Shown here: positions 43,902 through 54,858 of the stretch, piece after piece | Position numbering within the stretch: position 1 is the stretch's first letter | Layout of the letters: every line of letters begins with the position of its first letter | Source: Zea mays | Lineage: Eukaryota > Streptophyta > Magnoliopsida > Poales > Poaceae | NCBI RefSeq assembly: GCF_902167145.1 | Contig: NC_050100.1 | Coordinates: 188,349,439-188,413,438, forward strand | Direction of reading: 5' to 3' | DNA: 64,000 nt | Made by a program: the position numbers and the translations under genes | The notes under the pieces: model-generated | Database searches by the model: none | What the model was told of the DNA's origin: nothing | Seen by the model: the letters and a program-made list of their open reading frames with translations, nothing else

Positions 43902-44180
43902 TGGATTGTAGGGTGTAATCCGTCTGTGTATAGTTGTGGTGGCATTCATTTGTGTAAATATTTTGTGATATATTGATGTCGAGAATATATATTTATTTTT
44001 ATGTAATCATTGCACACTACAATTTTATCAAACAACTTTTGTATTGTTGCAAGGGGCAAAAAAATTCTGGTGGATTGTAGTGTGTGATTTGTATATCTAG
44101 AGTTGTGGTGGTATTCATTTGTGCAAATGATTTGTGGTATATTGATACCTCGGATATATATGTTTGTTTTTATGTAATTG
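43902..44180. repeat. Tandem duplication near the Helitron 3' end (169-bp period)
   Basis: TGGATTGTAG starts both copies (43902 and 44071), followed by similar TTGTGGTGG(C/T)ATTCATTTGTG and TATTTTTATGTAAT segments. The copies are diverged by many substitutions. Confidence 0.65.
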
Positions 44181-44213
44181 TGCGTACGTGGCAACGCATG
44201 GGCACATACCTAG
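44174..44213 (+). other. Helitron 3' terminus (hairpin plus CTAG)
   Basis: GTGCGTACGTGGCAACGCAT can fold through TGCGT/ACGCA. After GGGCACATAC the element ends CTAG at 44210-44213 with T following, as expected for insertion between A and T. Confidence 0.7.
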
Positions 44214-44265
44214 TACTTTGTGAATAGGCAAAAAGTCAAAGTTAAAGATGAGATCTCAAATCCAA

Positions 44266-44600
44266 ATACAAAGCCAAGTTTGGTCCTTCTAAAGACAAAT
44301 GATTTCATTATGGCGACCTTGTGCATTGGTCTAGGAACTCCAAGAAGTACTTAAAAACAAAAGCAAGACCTCTATTTCGGTATATATGTTATTAAAATTA
44401 ATCTTGTTGTTTCTTCTAGTAAATCGTGGATTTGGATCGATGATTCATACTTGCAAATCGTTGTAGGGACTAAAAGTAACTAGAAAATTTGCAAGAGGCG
44501 AGTTGAATGTGCACGTTGTCAATGGAGCAAAGGTTATTGGGACCCCGCTAGACACTTGTGTGTCGCCTCCTCTGGTACTTCTTGCCAACGATGGCTTGCT
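44266..44600 (+). pseudogene. Ancient copia gag/protease remnant
   Basis: Across shifting frames the sequence recalls the zinc knuckle and protease entry of a different copia family: AKFGPSKDK, then FHYGDLVHWSRNSKKYL, where the knuckle cysteines are replaced by stop, Y and S. GIYVIKINLVVSSSKSW and GLKVTRKFARGELNVH / VVNGAKVIGT follow. It lies just outside the Helitron end and has no LTRs. Strongly decayed. Confidence 0.5.
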
Positions 44601-44988
44601 ACATAGTAAAAGTAATGTAGTTATAAATGACAAAATATCTTATAATTTGAAAGGAGCAAAGTATGAACACACTCCCCTAGTCCCATCATTCTTCTCAAGA
44701 AGTCGAACATCTTCAACTTTAACCATATATATACAAGAGAATAATAATATTTATGGCACATAATAAATATCTTTAGATTTGGAGATGCAAATGTTGCCAA
44801 TATTTTTATGAACCTATAAAGTTTGACCAGCACAAAACCCTACGTAACTCAACTCGTTTTTGAGCCCAAACGAAGTAAAATACATGTGATTCGGCCAAAG
44901 TGTGTAAAGAGTTGCCCAAAATTTGTGTGTTTTATCACTTTATCATGTGAGCCCTTGTACATAATCAGCCTGTTTGCTTGGCTTTAAT

Positions 44989-45166
44989 TCATATCGGCTT
45001 CTACTACTTCTACAGTGTTTTTATCTCTATGAATTGCAGCTGCAGCAGTCCAAACAACCAGCTTTAATCCGAAACGAACAGATTAAAGCTGATTGTTTGG
45101 ACTGCTGCAGATGCAATCCATAGAGACAAAAACAATGTAAAAACAGTAGAAGCCGGTACGGATTAA
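44989..45166. repeat. Foldback MITE-like element (about 178 bp)
   Basis: The two halves are reverse complements. The left arm includes CGGCTTCTACTACTTCTACA and GCAGCAGTCCAAACAACCAG; the right arm includes CTGATTGTTTGGACTGCTGC and ACAGTAGAAGCCGGTACG. A loop of about 15 bases near 45075 separates them. No coding capacity. Exact ends and target duplication are uncertain. Confidence 0.75.
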
Positions 45167-47097
45167 TCATGTCCCCTAGTATTTCCTTACACTAATCATG
45201 TCCTCCGTATACCAACTATATTTAACTGTTAACCTGAACACTGGTTACTGTTGGGGATGAAATGAAAGATACAGTTTCGTTTCGTGACTAAAAGCTATTG
45301 ATGTGTAAGATGAGTGACACTTGTACTTCTCAATCGTGCACCCTGCACATGCTAGGAAAGAACAAACCATTTATTTCTGGTGTGGCAATCATGTTCCCTT
45401 GAGTATTGTTTACTTTATACCAATCTGGAGACTGATAGCAACATAAACTTTTGAACGGGAATGGAGGCTCGCTATTGCTTCATAGACTATTGGGTTGCTT
45501 TGCAAACAGAAAATACTAATGTTCGTGTATCAAGTGAAAACCGGCTCGGTCCATTACGAGATGAACAAACTACTAATGCTTGTGGGGCTGACAAAGGTGG
45601 CTATTTTTCCAACTCGAGTGATCTTTGGGCCGGCAGGCGCAGGCAGAGCAAAATAAGCTGGTGGGGGTTCTAGGAAGCCCTTTGTTTTCTATGTCGTTGC
45701 TGTTTTGGCTTCTAAGGACAAGGATCATCCAGCACACGCATTTAGAAGTGGAGGCTATCAGTTTGAAAGTTCTTGGCGCCGCGTGTTGATGCTTGGTCAT
45801 GGGACATGTAAGGCCGAAAAAGTGCCTATTATTGGTGCTTCTCTGCCTAGTGTCCATGATGGCGATGATTAGGTGCACTTGCAACAGGCAGGCTCACCAC
45901 CTCTGCCTCTATGGCTTCTCCACCATTCCACCAGTCTGAAGGAGGAAAAGGGTGTTAAAAGAATTCCAATGGAGGGGTCCATGCAGTGGGCTGTGGGCCT
46001 CAGCCATTAAATCACACTTTTGTAGAATGCCATTCTTCTTAAATCACACTTTCTTAGAATTTTTCTCTCCTTTATTGTGGTGCGGTTTGCACCAAAAATG
46101 CATGGCATATTCCCTCTTAAAGTCTTAACTCTGAAATAATTATCTGTTGCAGTTGCAGATGCAGACTCAAGAACAGTATATTGCACGTATTTTTCTCATT
46201 TTGCTGCTTTTCATGGTCCTGTGAAATTTTAGGAAGAACTAACTCGGCTGGATTGATGGAAGAGATTTTTTTTCCACTCGCACTGAAGAGTTGAGAGATG
46301 CAGAGGTATCAGGTCGATAAGCACGAAGTAGTGGCAAAACAGGAGGCCACACTCCTCAATCTCCCTGTTCTAAAAAGTGCGCCTCAAAAGAGGAGATTGC
46401 CCTCTTCAGCCTTTTGCAAAAGGCGCCTTTATTTCTCTGCGCGGTGGATCTGTAGGTTTGGCCTCTTCGGTGAGATCTGAGTAAGCCTCAGTTTGTTGGT
46501 AAAGATTGGTTAGTTGGGTGGGGTTAAGCCTCAGGTTGATCGTTGGAAGCTTAACTGCTAAGCAACTGGGTAGCAAGAGAGGACATTTGGCTTTCCAAAA
46601 TTTTGGCAGCGAGCATGCAAATGGTCAAAAGCTGACACCGGATTATTACTTATAGAAAGGTTAATGAGATTAGTACAGATGTTGTCATAGCTTTTATCAG
46701 CATGAACGCCTTGGGTCGCTGGATGTCGTACATTTACCTCCAGTGTATATATAAATTACTCTTGGGCAGCGCCCAAGCAAGCAAGGATAGGAATGGGAGA
46801 ATTGTCAGCACAAGGAATAGCTGCAGAATTGATGTTTGGTGAGACAAGAATGGCATGGACAGTGATTTCCAGACATCGCCACGCGCTCCATACAGTAACC
46901 TTTCTCTGTTTTTTTCTTTCTTTCTGTCATTAAAGCGCACCACCGGCAGCGTCTTTAAAATGCCACCGTGCAAGTTGTTCTTGGCTCTCACAAGAGCCTT
47001 TCGCTGCATCAACACCTGCCGACTGCTGCAGGCAAGTAAAGGTACTCCTCTCCTCCCCTCTGCTGCAGTCCTCTGCCCGCTGCAGATCATGGAGGAG
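45167..47097. other. Intergenic sequence, no recognised gene
   Basis: TAATCATGTCC occurs twice just after the foldback element (45163 and 45194). Otherwise I see only short frames, none with family resemblance. An exon-like open stretch at 45672-45872 is listed separately. Confidence 0.4.
45672..45872 (+). other. Unidentified coding-looking open stretch
   Basis: A 66-codon open frame without ATG reads RKPFVFYVVAVLASKDKD and AFRSGGYQFESSWRRVLML and ends at TAG 45870-45872. Residue balance looks protein-like, but I recognise no family. It could be an exon of a decayed gene, or chance. Confidence 0.2.
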
Positions 47098-47113
47098 GAA
47101 GCATGGCAGGAGT
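47098..47113 (+). repeat. Target site duplication of the LINE (16 bp)
   Basis: GAAGCATGGCAGGAGT at 47098-47113 recurs exactly at 51712-51727 after the short A-tail, fixing both ends of the LINE. Confidence 0.92.
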
Positions 47114-47718
47114 CACTCGTTGCAGAATCTCATGTGCCTCCACATTCAAATATTAATAGTGCATCTGTCATGCCGTGCAATCCAGATTTATTCACCTCTT
47201 CGCTGTCATGTAGCATCCCAGATCCCTCAAGCATTAATATAGATGATTTTGTTGCATCTATCTCTAAAGCTCCTGATGCTCCGCTAATTCGATCGCCTCC
47301 CAGCTCTAGCTTAGCTTCAAACAGTTTGGTTGTGGGGTGTTCATTTCAGCCTGCTGTGGCTGCGGGTGTAAGTCCATCTCCTATTGGCAAGAGATCTAGT
47401 GCTAGATTGGCTGCAAAGAAAAAACTCAAATTTGGAAGAAATCGAAATGCCATAGTTAAAGCTCAAGAAATTCTAGCTGCTAAGTTAAATAACGCTGCTG
47501 CAACTCAATTTCAAAGCTCTAATGCTCTATCTGTTAATGGTCAGGTGGATTTGATGGAACAGCTTGCAAGGCATTTCATAAGGCCCCTTACTAAGGATCA
47601 AATGGAGGCAATTATGGAGTTGGCAATTCAGGGAAAGGAGAAGGAAGGGACCAAGAAGAAGGGCAGAAAGGTGGCACCTCTCAAGGCTCCTTTCATAGAG
47701 GCTGCTGAGAGGATCTGA
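47114..47718 (+). pseudogene. LINE ORF1, C-terminal part
   Basis: About 201 codons remain in frame to TGA at 47718, including IGKRSSARLAAKKKLKFGRN and a Lys-rich end (GTKKKGRKVAPLK). Plant L1 ORF1 proteins normally carry an RNA-binding domain and CCHC knuckle; these are missing because of the truncation. The open frame continues upstream to an ATG at 46855 through unrelated flanking DNA, so that longer frame is a chance fusion. Confidence 0.75.
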
Positions 47719-48009
47719 GTGATGTTTTTAGATCTTGTGTGGGTCGGTCTAGTGCAGAATGTTATCTCGCATGTGTAATAGTCTGTGGGTCACCCAACTA
47801 CTTTTGATGACTGCTTTGGGTAGCAGGTTGTGGGATTGTCAGCAGTGTTTTTTCTTTTGGCTTGCTCTGTCGGTGTTTCTATCTGTCATTATTTCAGGCG
47901 TGGGATGCTTGCTTTTCCCAACTAGCAATGTGCTGTTGTCGCTGGTTGTCTGGTCAGGTCCTGTCTTGTGTGGCTCTACTTGGGCATGTAGGGGAACTAC
48001 TTTTGATTA

Positions 48010-51000
48010 ATGAATGCCAACTGTTGTATTTTGTCATGGAATGTGAGGGGGCTAAATGACCCAGCTAAAAGGGCAAGTGTGAAGCATTTGATTCTCTCTT
48101 CTGGGGCAACTATTGTCTGTCTTCAAGAAACAAAGATAATGAGCTGGAATAATAATCTTCTAAACGAAACACTGGGTTACAAGCTAGCTGCTCAGACGGT
48201 TCATTTACCATCTCTTGGAGCGTCAGGTGGGATCCTAATTGCATGTGATGAGGATCTGTTTGACATAACTGCTATTCCTTATCCATCAGTATACTCGATA
48301 TCTGTCAGAATCTGCTCCCGTATGAGTGATGTGGTGTGGGACCTCACAGGGGTTTATGGTCCTCAACCTGAAAATGAAAAAATGAATTTTCTGGCAGAGC
48401 TGCGCCATATTCGTAATCTGATGAAGCCGGAATGGCTGATTTTAGGTGATTTTAACATGATAAGGAGAGCAAGGGAGAAAAACAAAGGAATAATTAATAG
48501 AAGACTGATGAGGCAGTTCAACCACACAATTGATTACCTTCAGCTGTTAGAGCTTGACCTCAACGGTAAATTATACACATGGTCAAATGAACAGGACACC
48601 CCTACGATGTCTAGGATTGACAGGTTTTTAGCGTCTACGGAATGGCATGATTTCTTCCCTCAGGCTGATCTGCAGGCCATTGGGTCCATGACCTCGGATC
48701 ATTGCCCCTTAGTTATGCAAGGTAATGCTGCCTTTAGTTTCTATAAGGGATTTAGATTTGAAGCTTTTTGGACAAAAATTGATGGATTCAATGAGGTAAT
48801 TCAGCAAGCTTGGACATCCAGTGTTCGTTCTTCCGATGCCATTCTTCGGCTGCACGTGAAGATGACCCGCACGGCTAAAGCGCTATTGATCTGGAGACGA
48901 AAGACAGTAGGCAATTTTAATGTGCAACTAGAAATCATTCAGACCGTTCTTGCCCTCCTTGAGAAAGCGCAGGAATCCAGGCAACTCTCCGGGGATGAGC
49001 TAGAGTTCAGGAGAAGTCTAAAAATGAAAATCTTAGGGCTAGTGGCAATCCAAAAGGCAAGAGCTAGACAGCATTCAAGACTTACCTGGCTGCGTCTGGG
49101 AGATGCAAACACAAAATTTTTTCACCTCATGGCAAATCATAGAAGAAGGAAAAATTTCATCAGATCACTGGTTCGCGGTGATAGGCTGCTCACCAGTCAG
49201 GATGAGAAACTGCAGGAGGCCCATCATCATTTCTCTCAAGTTATTGGCAGAAGGGGTACTAGACAAAGAGCTGTTCGGTGGGATAACATAGGCTATAGTC
49301 CATTTGAATTATCAGATCTTGATCTTATGTTCAATGAAGATGAGATTAAAAATGTGGTTATGGGGCTGCACTCAGAAAAGGCACCAGGTCCAGATGGTTT
49401 CATAGGGATTTTTTATAAGAGTTGTTTTGATCTGATTAAAGATGATTTATCCAGTGCAATTCATGATTTCTATCACCATAGATGCAAATACCTGAATCTC
49501 GTTAATGAGGCAAATATCACGCTTTTACAAAAAAGGGAGGGTGCTGACAGGATTGACATGTTTAGACCGATCAGCCTCATCAATAGTTTCATGAAAATAT
49601 TAACCAAGATTTTAGCAAACAGGCTTGCGCCAAGAATGAATGAGATCGTCTCCACTGCTCAAAATGCGTTCATTCAAAAACGTTCAATTCACGATAACTT
49701 TCTCTATGTCCAAAAAGTTATTCAGAAACTTCATAAGAATAATCAGCCAGCTCTTTTCGTCAAGCTTGACATATCAAAAGCTTTTGATTCCATCAATTGG
49801 GCTTATCTGTTAGAGGTTCTGAGAGCTCTAGGTTTTTCCCAGAAATGGAGAAATTGGATTGCAACAATATTAGGATCTTCCTCCTCAAAAATCATCATCA
49901 ACGGTCAACAAACAAATGCAATTAAGCACATGCGTGGCGTCCGTCAGGGTGATCCGCTATCGCCGTTCTTGTTTATTCTCGCAATGGACCCTCTGCAGAG
50001 GATGATTGAGATGGCGGCAGATGCAGGGCTCCTGGGGCGGGTTCTGCCAAGTAAGGCTAAACAGCGATGTTCTCTTTATGCAGATGATGCAGGGGTGTTT
50101 GTTAGAGCAGATAAAGAGGATCTGAAGGTTTTGAAAAAGATTCTGGAAGTTTTTGAAGGGTGTTCAGGGATGAAGATTAATTTTGATAAAACTGAAATTT
50201 TCCCGATTCGATATTCCCAAACTCTTTGGCCAGATCTGATGGATGTGTTCCCGGGCAAATACTCAAAATTTCCGGGGAGGTATCTTGGTCTACCTCTGCA
50301 TGTCAGAAACGTTAGGAGAATAGATGTCCAACCGCTAATTGACAAAATTAATAAAAGGCTAGCAGGATGGAAAGGCAGACTACTCTCAAAGGCAGGTAGG
50401 GAAACCTTGGTTAAAGCGGTGATTTCTGCTCAGCCTTTATACCATCTGACGGTTTTTCCTGCGCAGAAATGGCTTCTTAAAAGAATTGACAAGCTAAGAA
50501 GAAGCTTCCTTTGGAAAGGTAATAGTCCAGAATTTTGTAATGGGGGTCACTGTTTGATTAACTGGTCCACAACTTGCCTTCCAAAGAATAGGGGGGGCCT
50601 GGGAGTTCTAGATCTGGAGCGTTTTGCAAGAGCGCTTAGGCTAAGATGGCTGTGGTTAAGGTGGAAAGTTAAAGATAAAGCATGGGTTGGCATGCAGCTA
50701 CCGTGTGACAAGGCGGATATAGATCTTTTTAACGCATCAACAGTTGTGACTATTGGCAATGGGAAAATGGCGGACTTCTGGGGATCTAGTTGGATTGAAG
50801 GGCAGGCTCCAAAGAATATGGCACCTAAGCTATATAAGAAAGCAAGAAGAAAGAATATCTCGGTTTTCAAGGCTCTTAGGAACAATTTCTGGATGCAGTT
50901 TTGTGCGCCTTTCTCTCGGGAGGAGGAAGTGAGAGAATTCGTATTACTTTGGCAAGCGATCAGCAACGTGCAAGGTCTCAATGAACTCGATGACACCATT

Positions 51001-51540
51001 TCTTGGAGATGGTCGGCAGATGGGGAATACAGTTCAAGTAGCGCCTACAAAATTCAGTTCACAACGAACTTCTGTAAAACCAACATCAATCCCATTTGGA
51101 AAGCCAAAACTGAACCAAAATGTCGTTTCTTTGCTTGGACTTTGTTGCATAACAAAATATTAACTTCAGACAATCTGCAGAAACGGGGTTGGCCTTGCAA
51201 CCAAAATTGTTCGCTTTGTAATGGGTCTCCGGAGACAGCTGCTCACCTTTGTAAGGATTGCCCCTTCGCCGAGGAAGCATGGAGCATGATCCTGACTTGG
51301 GCTGATTTGCGGTTCCTGGACGGTATTTCCAAAACCGGATCTCTTCACGAGTGGTGGTTCAGACTGAGGAAGCTCTGTAGTAAGCAATCAAGAAAACATT
51401 TTGATGGCCTCATAATATATTTCTGGTGGAGTTTATGGCTGGAAAGAAACAACAGAATTTTTAAGGGTCAGCAGAGAACGACAGAGCAAATGGTGCAGGT
51501 GGTGAAAGAGCTCATTGGTGGAGGTGTAGCCTGTCTGTAG
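48010..51540 (+). CDS. LINE ORF2: endonuclease-reverse transcriptase (1176 aa, intact)
   Basis: The N-terminal apurinic-type endonuclease has LSWNVRGLND (residue 8), LQETKI (about 37), GDFNMI (about 146) and SDHCPL (about 230). Reverse transcriptase spans about residues 455-720 with APGPDGF (459), FRPISL, KLDISKAFDSINW, RQGDPLSPFLF and YADD near 690. A C-terminal zf-RVT region has FFAWTLLHNKILTSDNL and CSLCNGSPETAAHLCKDCPF (about 1068-1088). It nicks target DNA and copies its own RNA from the nick. The frame has no stops or shifts, and the length is slightly short for plant L1 ORF2. No internal promoter is visible; the element's own 5' end is lost. Confidence 0.95.
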   Translation: MNANCCILSWNVRGLNDPAKRASVKHLILSSGATIVCLQETKIMSWNNNLLNETLGYKLAAQTVHLPSLGASGGILIACDEDLFDITAIPYPSVYSISVRICSRMSDVVWDLTGVYGPQPENEKMNFLAELRHIRNLMKPEWLILGDFNMIRRAREKNKGIINRRLMRQFNHTIDYLQLLELDLNGKLYTWSNEQDTPTMSRIDRFLASTEWHDFFPQADLQAIGSMTSDHCPLVMQGNAAFSFYKGFRFEAFWTKIDGFNEVIQQAWTSSVRSSDAILRLHVKMTRTAKALLIWRRKTVGNFNVQLEIIQTVLALLEKAQESRQLSGDELEFRRSLKMKILGLVAIQKARARQHSRLTWLRLGDANTKFFHLMANHRRRKNFIRSLVRGDRLLTSQDEKLQEAHHHFSQVIGRRGTRQRAVRWDNIGYSPFELSDLDLMFNEDEIKNVVMGLHSEKAPGPDGFIGIFYKSCFDLIKDDLSSAIHDFYHHRCKYLNLVNEANITLLQKREGADRIDMFRPISLINSFMKILTKILANRLAPRMNEIVSTAQNAFIQKRSIHDNFLYVQKVIQKLHKNNQPALFVKLDISKAFDSINWAYLLEVLRALGFSQKWRNWIATILGSSSSKIIINGQQTNAIKHMRGVRQGDPLSPFLFILAMDPLQRMIEMAADAGLLGRVLPSKAKQRCSLYADDAGVFVRADKEDLKVLKKILEVFEGCSGMKINFDKTEIFPIRYSQTLWPDLMDVFPGKYSKFPGRYLGLPLHVRNVRRIDVQPLIDKINKRLAGWKGRLLSKAGRETLVKAVISAQPLYHLTVFPAQKWLLKRIDKLRRSFLWKGNSPEFCNGGHCLINWSTTCLPKNRGGLGVLDLERFARALRLRWLWLRWKVKDKAWVGMQLPCDKADIDLFNASTVVTIGNGKMADFWGSSWIEGQAPKNMAPKLYKKARRKNISVFKALRNNFWMQFCAPFSREEEVREFVLLWQAISNVQGLNELDDTISWRWSADGEYSSSSAYKIQFTTNFCKTNINPIWKAKTEPKCRFFAWTLLHNKILTSDNLQKRGWPCNQNCSLCNGSPETAAHLCKDCPFAEEAWSMILTWADLRFLDGISKTGSLHEWWFRLRKLCSKQSRKHFDGLIIYFWWSLWLERNNRIFKGQQRTTEQMVQVVKELIGGGVACL

Positions 51541-53070
51541 CGGCTGGAGTCCTGGTCAGGGGGGGTTTTTTGGGTCGTTTTCTTTTTGCGTCAGTGTTCT
51601 ATCTAGGTCCTTATTGTTAAGTTTTATCGGGCTGTGTCTGTTTGTAAAGTTTATTTTTACCTCTTCTAATATATTGGAATGGCAAATCTTTTGCCTTTCT
51701 CTTTCAAAAAAGAAGCATGGCAGGAGTGTCTGCATGGGTCCTGAGAGTCGCGTGAGCAGCGAAGCAGTTCACGGATGGTTGGATGGAGGGCAATGACCAG
51801 CTGCTGAGCTGCTGCTGCTCCTCCTGGTCGACCATCAGTTTGTATTTGTCCATGCCTCGTGTAGCCGGCCGTCTTCTTGCCCTGGCTTGTCCAGTTCCGG
51901 AAGGCGGGCAGGCCCGGTGAGGCGTGGACAGAGACCGGCAAGTCAGAGATCGGCAATAGTGAGCTCCAGCAGGAGCCTACTTGTACTCCTTATTTACCCG
52001 TTTTAAGGTTCCCTTCTTCGTGCTGTTCCTCGTCTTCCTTCGTTTCTTCTTGTCTGTTCCCTCCTGCCCCAGAGCTGTACCGGTGAGAGCAGAAGATTTC
52101 AGTAGAAAGTCCTGCTTTCTGGAGACAGTTTCAGTGTTTGGTTTTGGAATACGCTACTGTGATTTGCTCGTGGTTATCTCCCCTCGTACAGATAACAGAT
52201 AGCTTGTGGCTTTTTATTTGTGCTGTCGGATCTGCAATCATGTTTGATCTACTTTTGAAAGGACGCGATGACTGTTGTCCTATTTTAAGCGAAAACTCCA
52301 CGAGCTGAAAACAGAAGTACCGAACGGGCTGCGTGGTGGCGTCGCGGATATATGTGTCCTGATCCTGATCAGGCCCCCCCTGAAATTTAGGCAGACATGT
52401 CCAGGTGTCATGAATCCTAATAACACCTAATCAGGTCGTCAGAAATTTATGGTTTCGTTCTCAAGCCTGGAATGCTGCTGCGGTATGCTGGTACTGCATA
52501 CACCGAGTGCACTACGCGTGAAATGAATTTGTTTTTTTTTCAAGACTAAAGGACATGAACTTGCTTTTTTCTACTATTTTAAAACACTAGTTTCACATAT
52601 CGTGTACTGCTTCTCTCTCGCATCATACCTAACAATGGACACAATAAAATGTTACACCACATATAGGTCATGAAAAAACATTCAAACTCAACAGTACATG
52701 AACCACTTATAGCGCAACGCTCTTATATAGTATCAGCTCGCTAGCTAGAGAGACGAGCGACCGATCGAACTATAAAAAAATAGTCGGATTTATTTTTAAC
52801 TTGTACATTTATCAACATTTTAGCAGTTTAATATCTAGTTTGATATTAAATTTATTTTTTCGGATATCTTATATAACCGTGTGCCGTCGGGCATTATAAA
52901 AGCATGAGTTATTGGTGATACCATTTTACAATTCATTACACCAAGAAAACCTCCACTAAAACGAGCAAGGGAAAAAATGTATGTCTTAAAGCAGCCTGCA
53001 TAAACAAAGAAACAAAGGAAACACAGGCGGCGGGCGACAAGGCATTCTCATTAAGCGCCTCGAGATGTGA

Positions 53071-53130
53071 TCACCGTTGCGCCAGGCCTCCTCGCAGCTT
53101 CTTCACCTCCGGCTTCATCATCTTCTCCCA
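53071..53130 (-). other. Possible terminal exon of an unidentified gene
   Basis: After a TGCTACAG acceptor, 20 codons read WEKMMKPEVKKLRGGLAQR then TGA. The residue pattern is protein-like and GC-rich compared with its surroundings. No upstream exon could be linked and I do not recognise the family. Confidence 0.25.
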
Positions 53131-54516
53131 CTGTAGCATAAACCCCACGGCCTAATGATTTTGGTTTTCCCTTGCAAGTTTCAGGAGTATATAACAATAT
53201 ATATACTGCCTGATGGTAGCACCTTCTCCTGGAATATGTTTTTTTCTCGAATGTTTTATCATTGATATTAAGATCGAAACTTTTATTGGAACATTCATAT
53301 TTTCAGAAGAAAAAAAAGGTATAGCCATACCTCTCTCAACTCATGGTGAATTATTCTATCCCCGTGAGACGTGACTCCGCATTATTCCGAGTGAAAAAAT
53401 CAGACATAGAGAGACAGATAAATAAACTGAAACGACAGCTCTGGGTGAGTGGGTGGTAATGGTATCACAGGTATACTATAGCAAGTCCAGGTCGCCAGCA
53501 ACTCTGAGCTCCGACAAAGCTTGCGCCGTGCCATGTGGGATTTAATAGTAAAACTTGTGTGCCTCCTAATAAATCAGTCTGTCTGAGGGCCCTTTGAAAC
53601 ATATGAATCGTGCAGGATTTATTACACGGGATTTTTTTTTACATTCCGGAGGGGGCATAGATAAGTTAGCAAACAAATTTGCAGAGGTATTTTTGGTTTA
53701 TCCATGAAGTTTGTTTCCGAATTCAGTCTAAATAAGTTAACCAATAAAATTGTGGGTGCATTTTCAGTTTATCGTGAACTTTCTTCAGTTTGGGGAGGAC
53801 CGGAGGAGTACGCAGAAAGAATGCGGACGAAAAGAGGACATCTCTTCATGCATCAGATTAAAAAAATGTCACTTCGGTCTTTAGGAATAAAATCAAGTGT
53901 AGATAACGTGTGCTGAGATGAATATGTATTAGATATAGTATATTAAATAAGTGAACATATAAATATTATGCAATTAACTGTTGATAAAATCTAGATGACG
54001 ACTGTTGGACGTCCCCTCTCTAGTCTCTTCTCGATATTGGTCGTCTTAGACTGCATAGAGTGAGCATCGTTTCTCTTTGCTCTTCCAATATATATGCCTG
54101 AGTTGTACTACAATATACTTGTAAGGTTGATCTAGTGTGTGCTGTTACTCTAGAGCTCAAACTAGCCTATAGAAACATCTGGGGGCCATCTCCTGAGCCA
54201 TACTTGATATGAGAAATCCCTCCCTGGATCCATCCTGTATCAACTATCACTCCATTAGACTCCTCTAATTTGCAAGCTAACTTTATGACCCATGTAAATC
54301 TAGTTGTACTGTTTTCCTAAATGGTCACTGTATAAACCGATCTTTAAGGGAGACTCGGGCATGTCGATCGAACACTAGCCATTCCAAACTAAAATACCAT
54401 AAACACCACCAACCACAAAACATGACATATTTAAATCACGGAAAATGTCTATATAATTCTAAAGTTTGATAAAAATCATAGAGATATATAGGACACACAA
54501 ATATAAAAAATATAAA

Positions 54517-54858
54517 GACCATCATAATATCTCTAGAAGCTTCCAATAGATTCATCTTTATAAAATGAGAAACATTTTTATATTCTTTTTAAGTATATCA
54601 AAACATTCTAATAGTTATCTAAACCCGTTTTGAAAACGTTTCACCATAAAATGTAAGACACAACTAGCACAAATACATGCAACATCAATGTGCATCCATG
54701 CCAGCTGTATCTCATACTTTTACCATGCAAAGTTGTTAAAAACATATATAAATGACATCGATTATAATGCCTTGAAGGATTTTCAAGATGTTTTGGACAT
54801 TTTTTATTTTAGTCATAAATATCTTTTTCAAAACTTCTAGAGATATTTTGATGATGTC
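54517..54858. repeat. Imperfect inverted repeat in AT-rich DNA
   Basis: ATCATAATATCTCTAGAAGC near 54520 and its near-complement TTCTAGAGATATTTTGATGA near 54835 face each other about 290 bases apart. This could be a degraded MITE. The arms fade quickly outside about 28 bases. Confidence 0.4.

Larger units (their letters stand above)
8334..44213 (+). mobile_element. Helitron carrying host-gene fragments, 3' portion, split by copia C
   Basis: The 3' end at 44174-44213 matches the grass Helitron pattern: a short hairpin around TGCGT...ACGCA, then ATGGGCACATAC and terminal CTAG, followed by T. Removing copia C (9867-41903) joins 8334-9866 to 41904-44213. These flanks hold unrelated gene pieces with intron borders (eIF3i-like, RAD52-like, NIK-like kinase), the usual cargo of maize gene-capturing Helitrons. 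The 5' TC end must lie left of the window, beyond copia A. Assignment of 8334-9866 to the same Helitron is inferred from continuity, not shown by a visible 5' terminus. No helicase is seen. Confidence 0.65.
47114..51711 (+). mobile_element. L1-type LINE retrotransposon, 5'-truncated
   Basis: Bounded by a 16-bp duplication and ending in TTTCAAAAAA, the element is 4.6 kb. It keeps only the C-terminal part of ORF1 (to 47718) and a complete ORF2 (48010-51540). Truncation at the 5' end is the usual outcome of target-primed reverse transcription. The undamaged ORF2 indicates a fairly young insertion. Confidence 0.93.

Noticed and set aside
43902..44180. Tandem duplication as LTR remnants
   Set aside because: No TG...CA ends or target duplication; it is better explained as the repeated subterminal region of the Helitron.
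44989..45166. Foldback element as a microRNA gene
   Set aside because: Its whole length is palindromic with near-perfect arms, as expected of a MITE; no host-gene target was evident.
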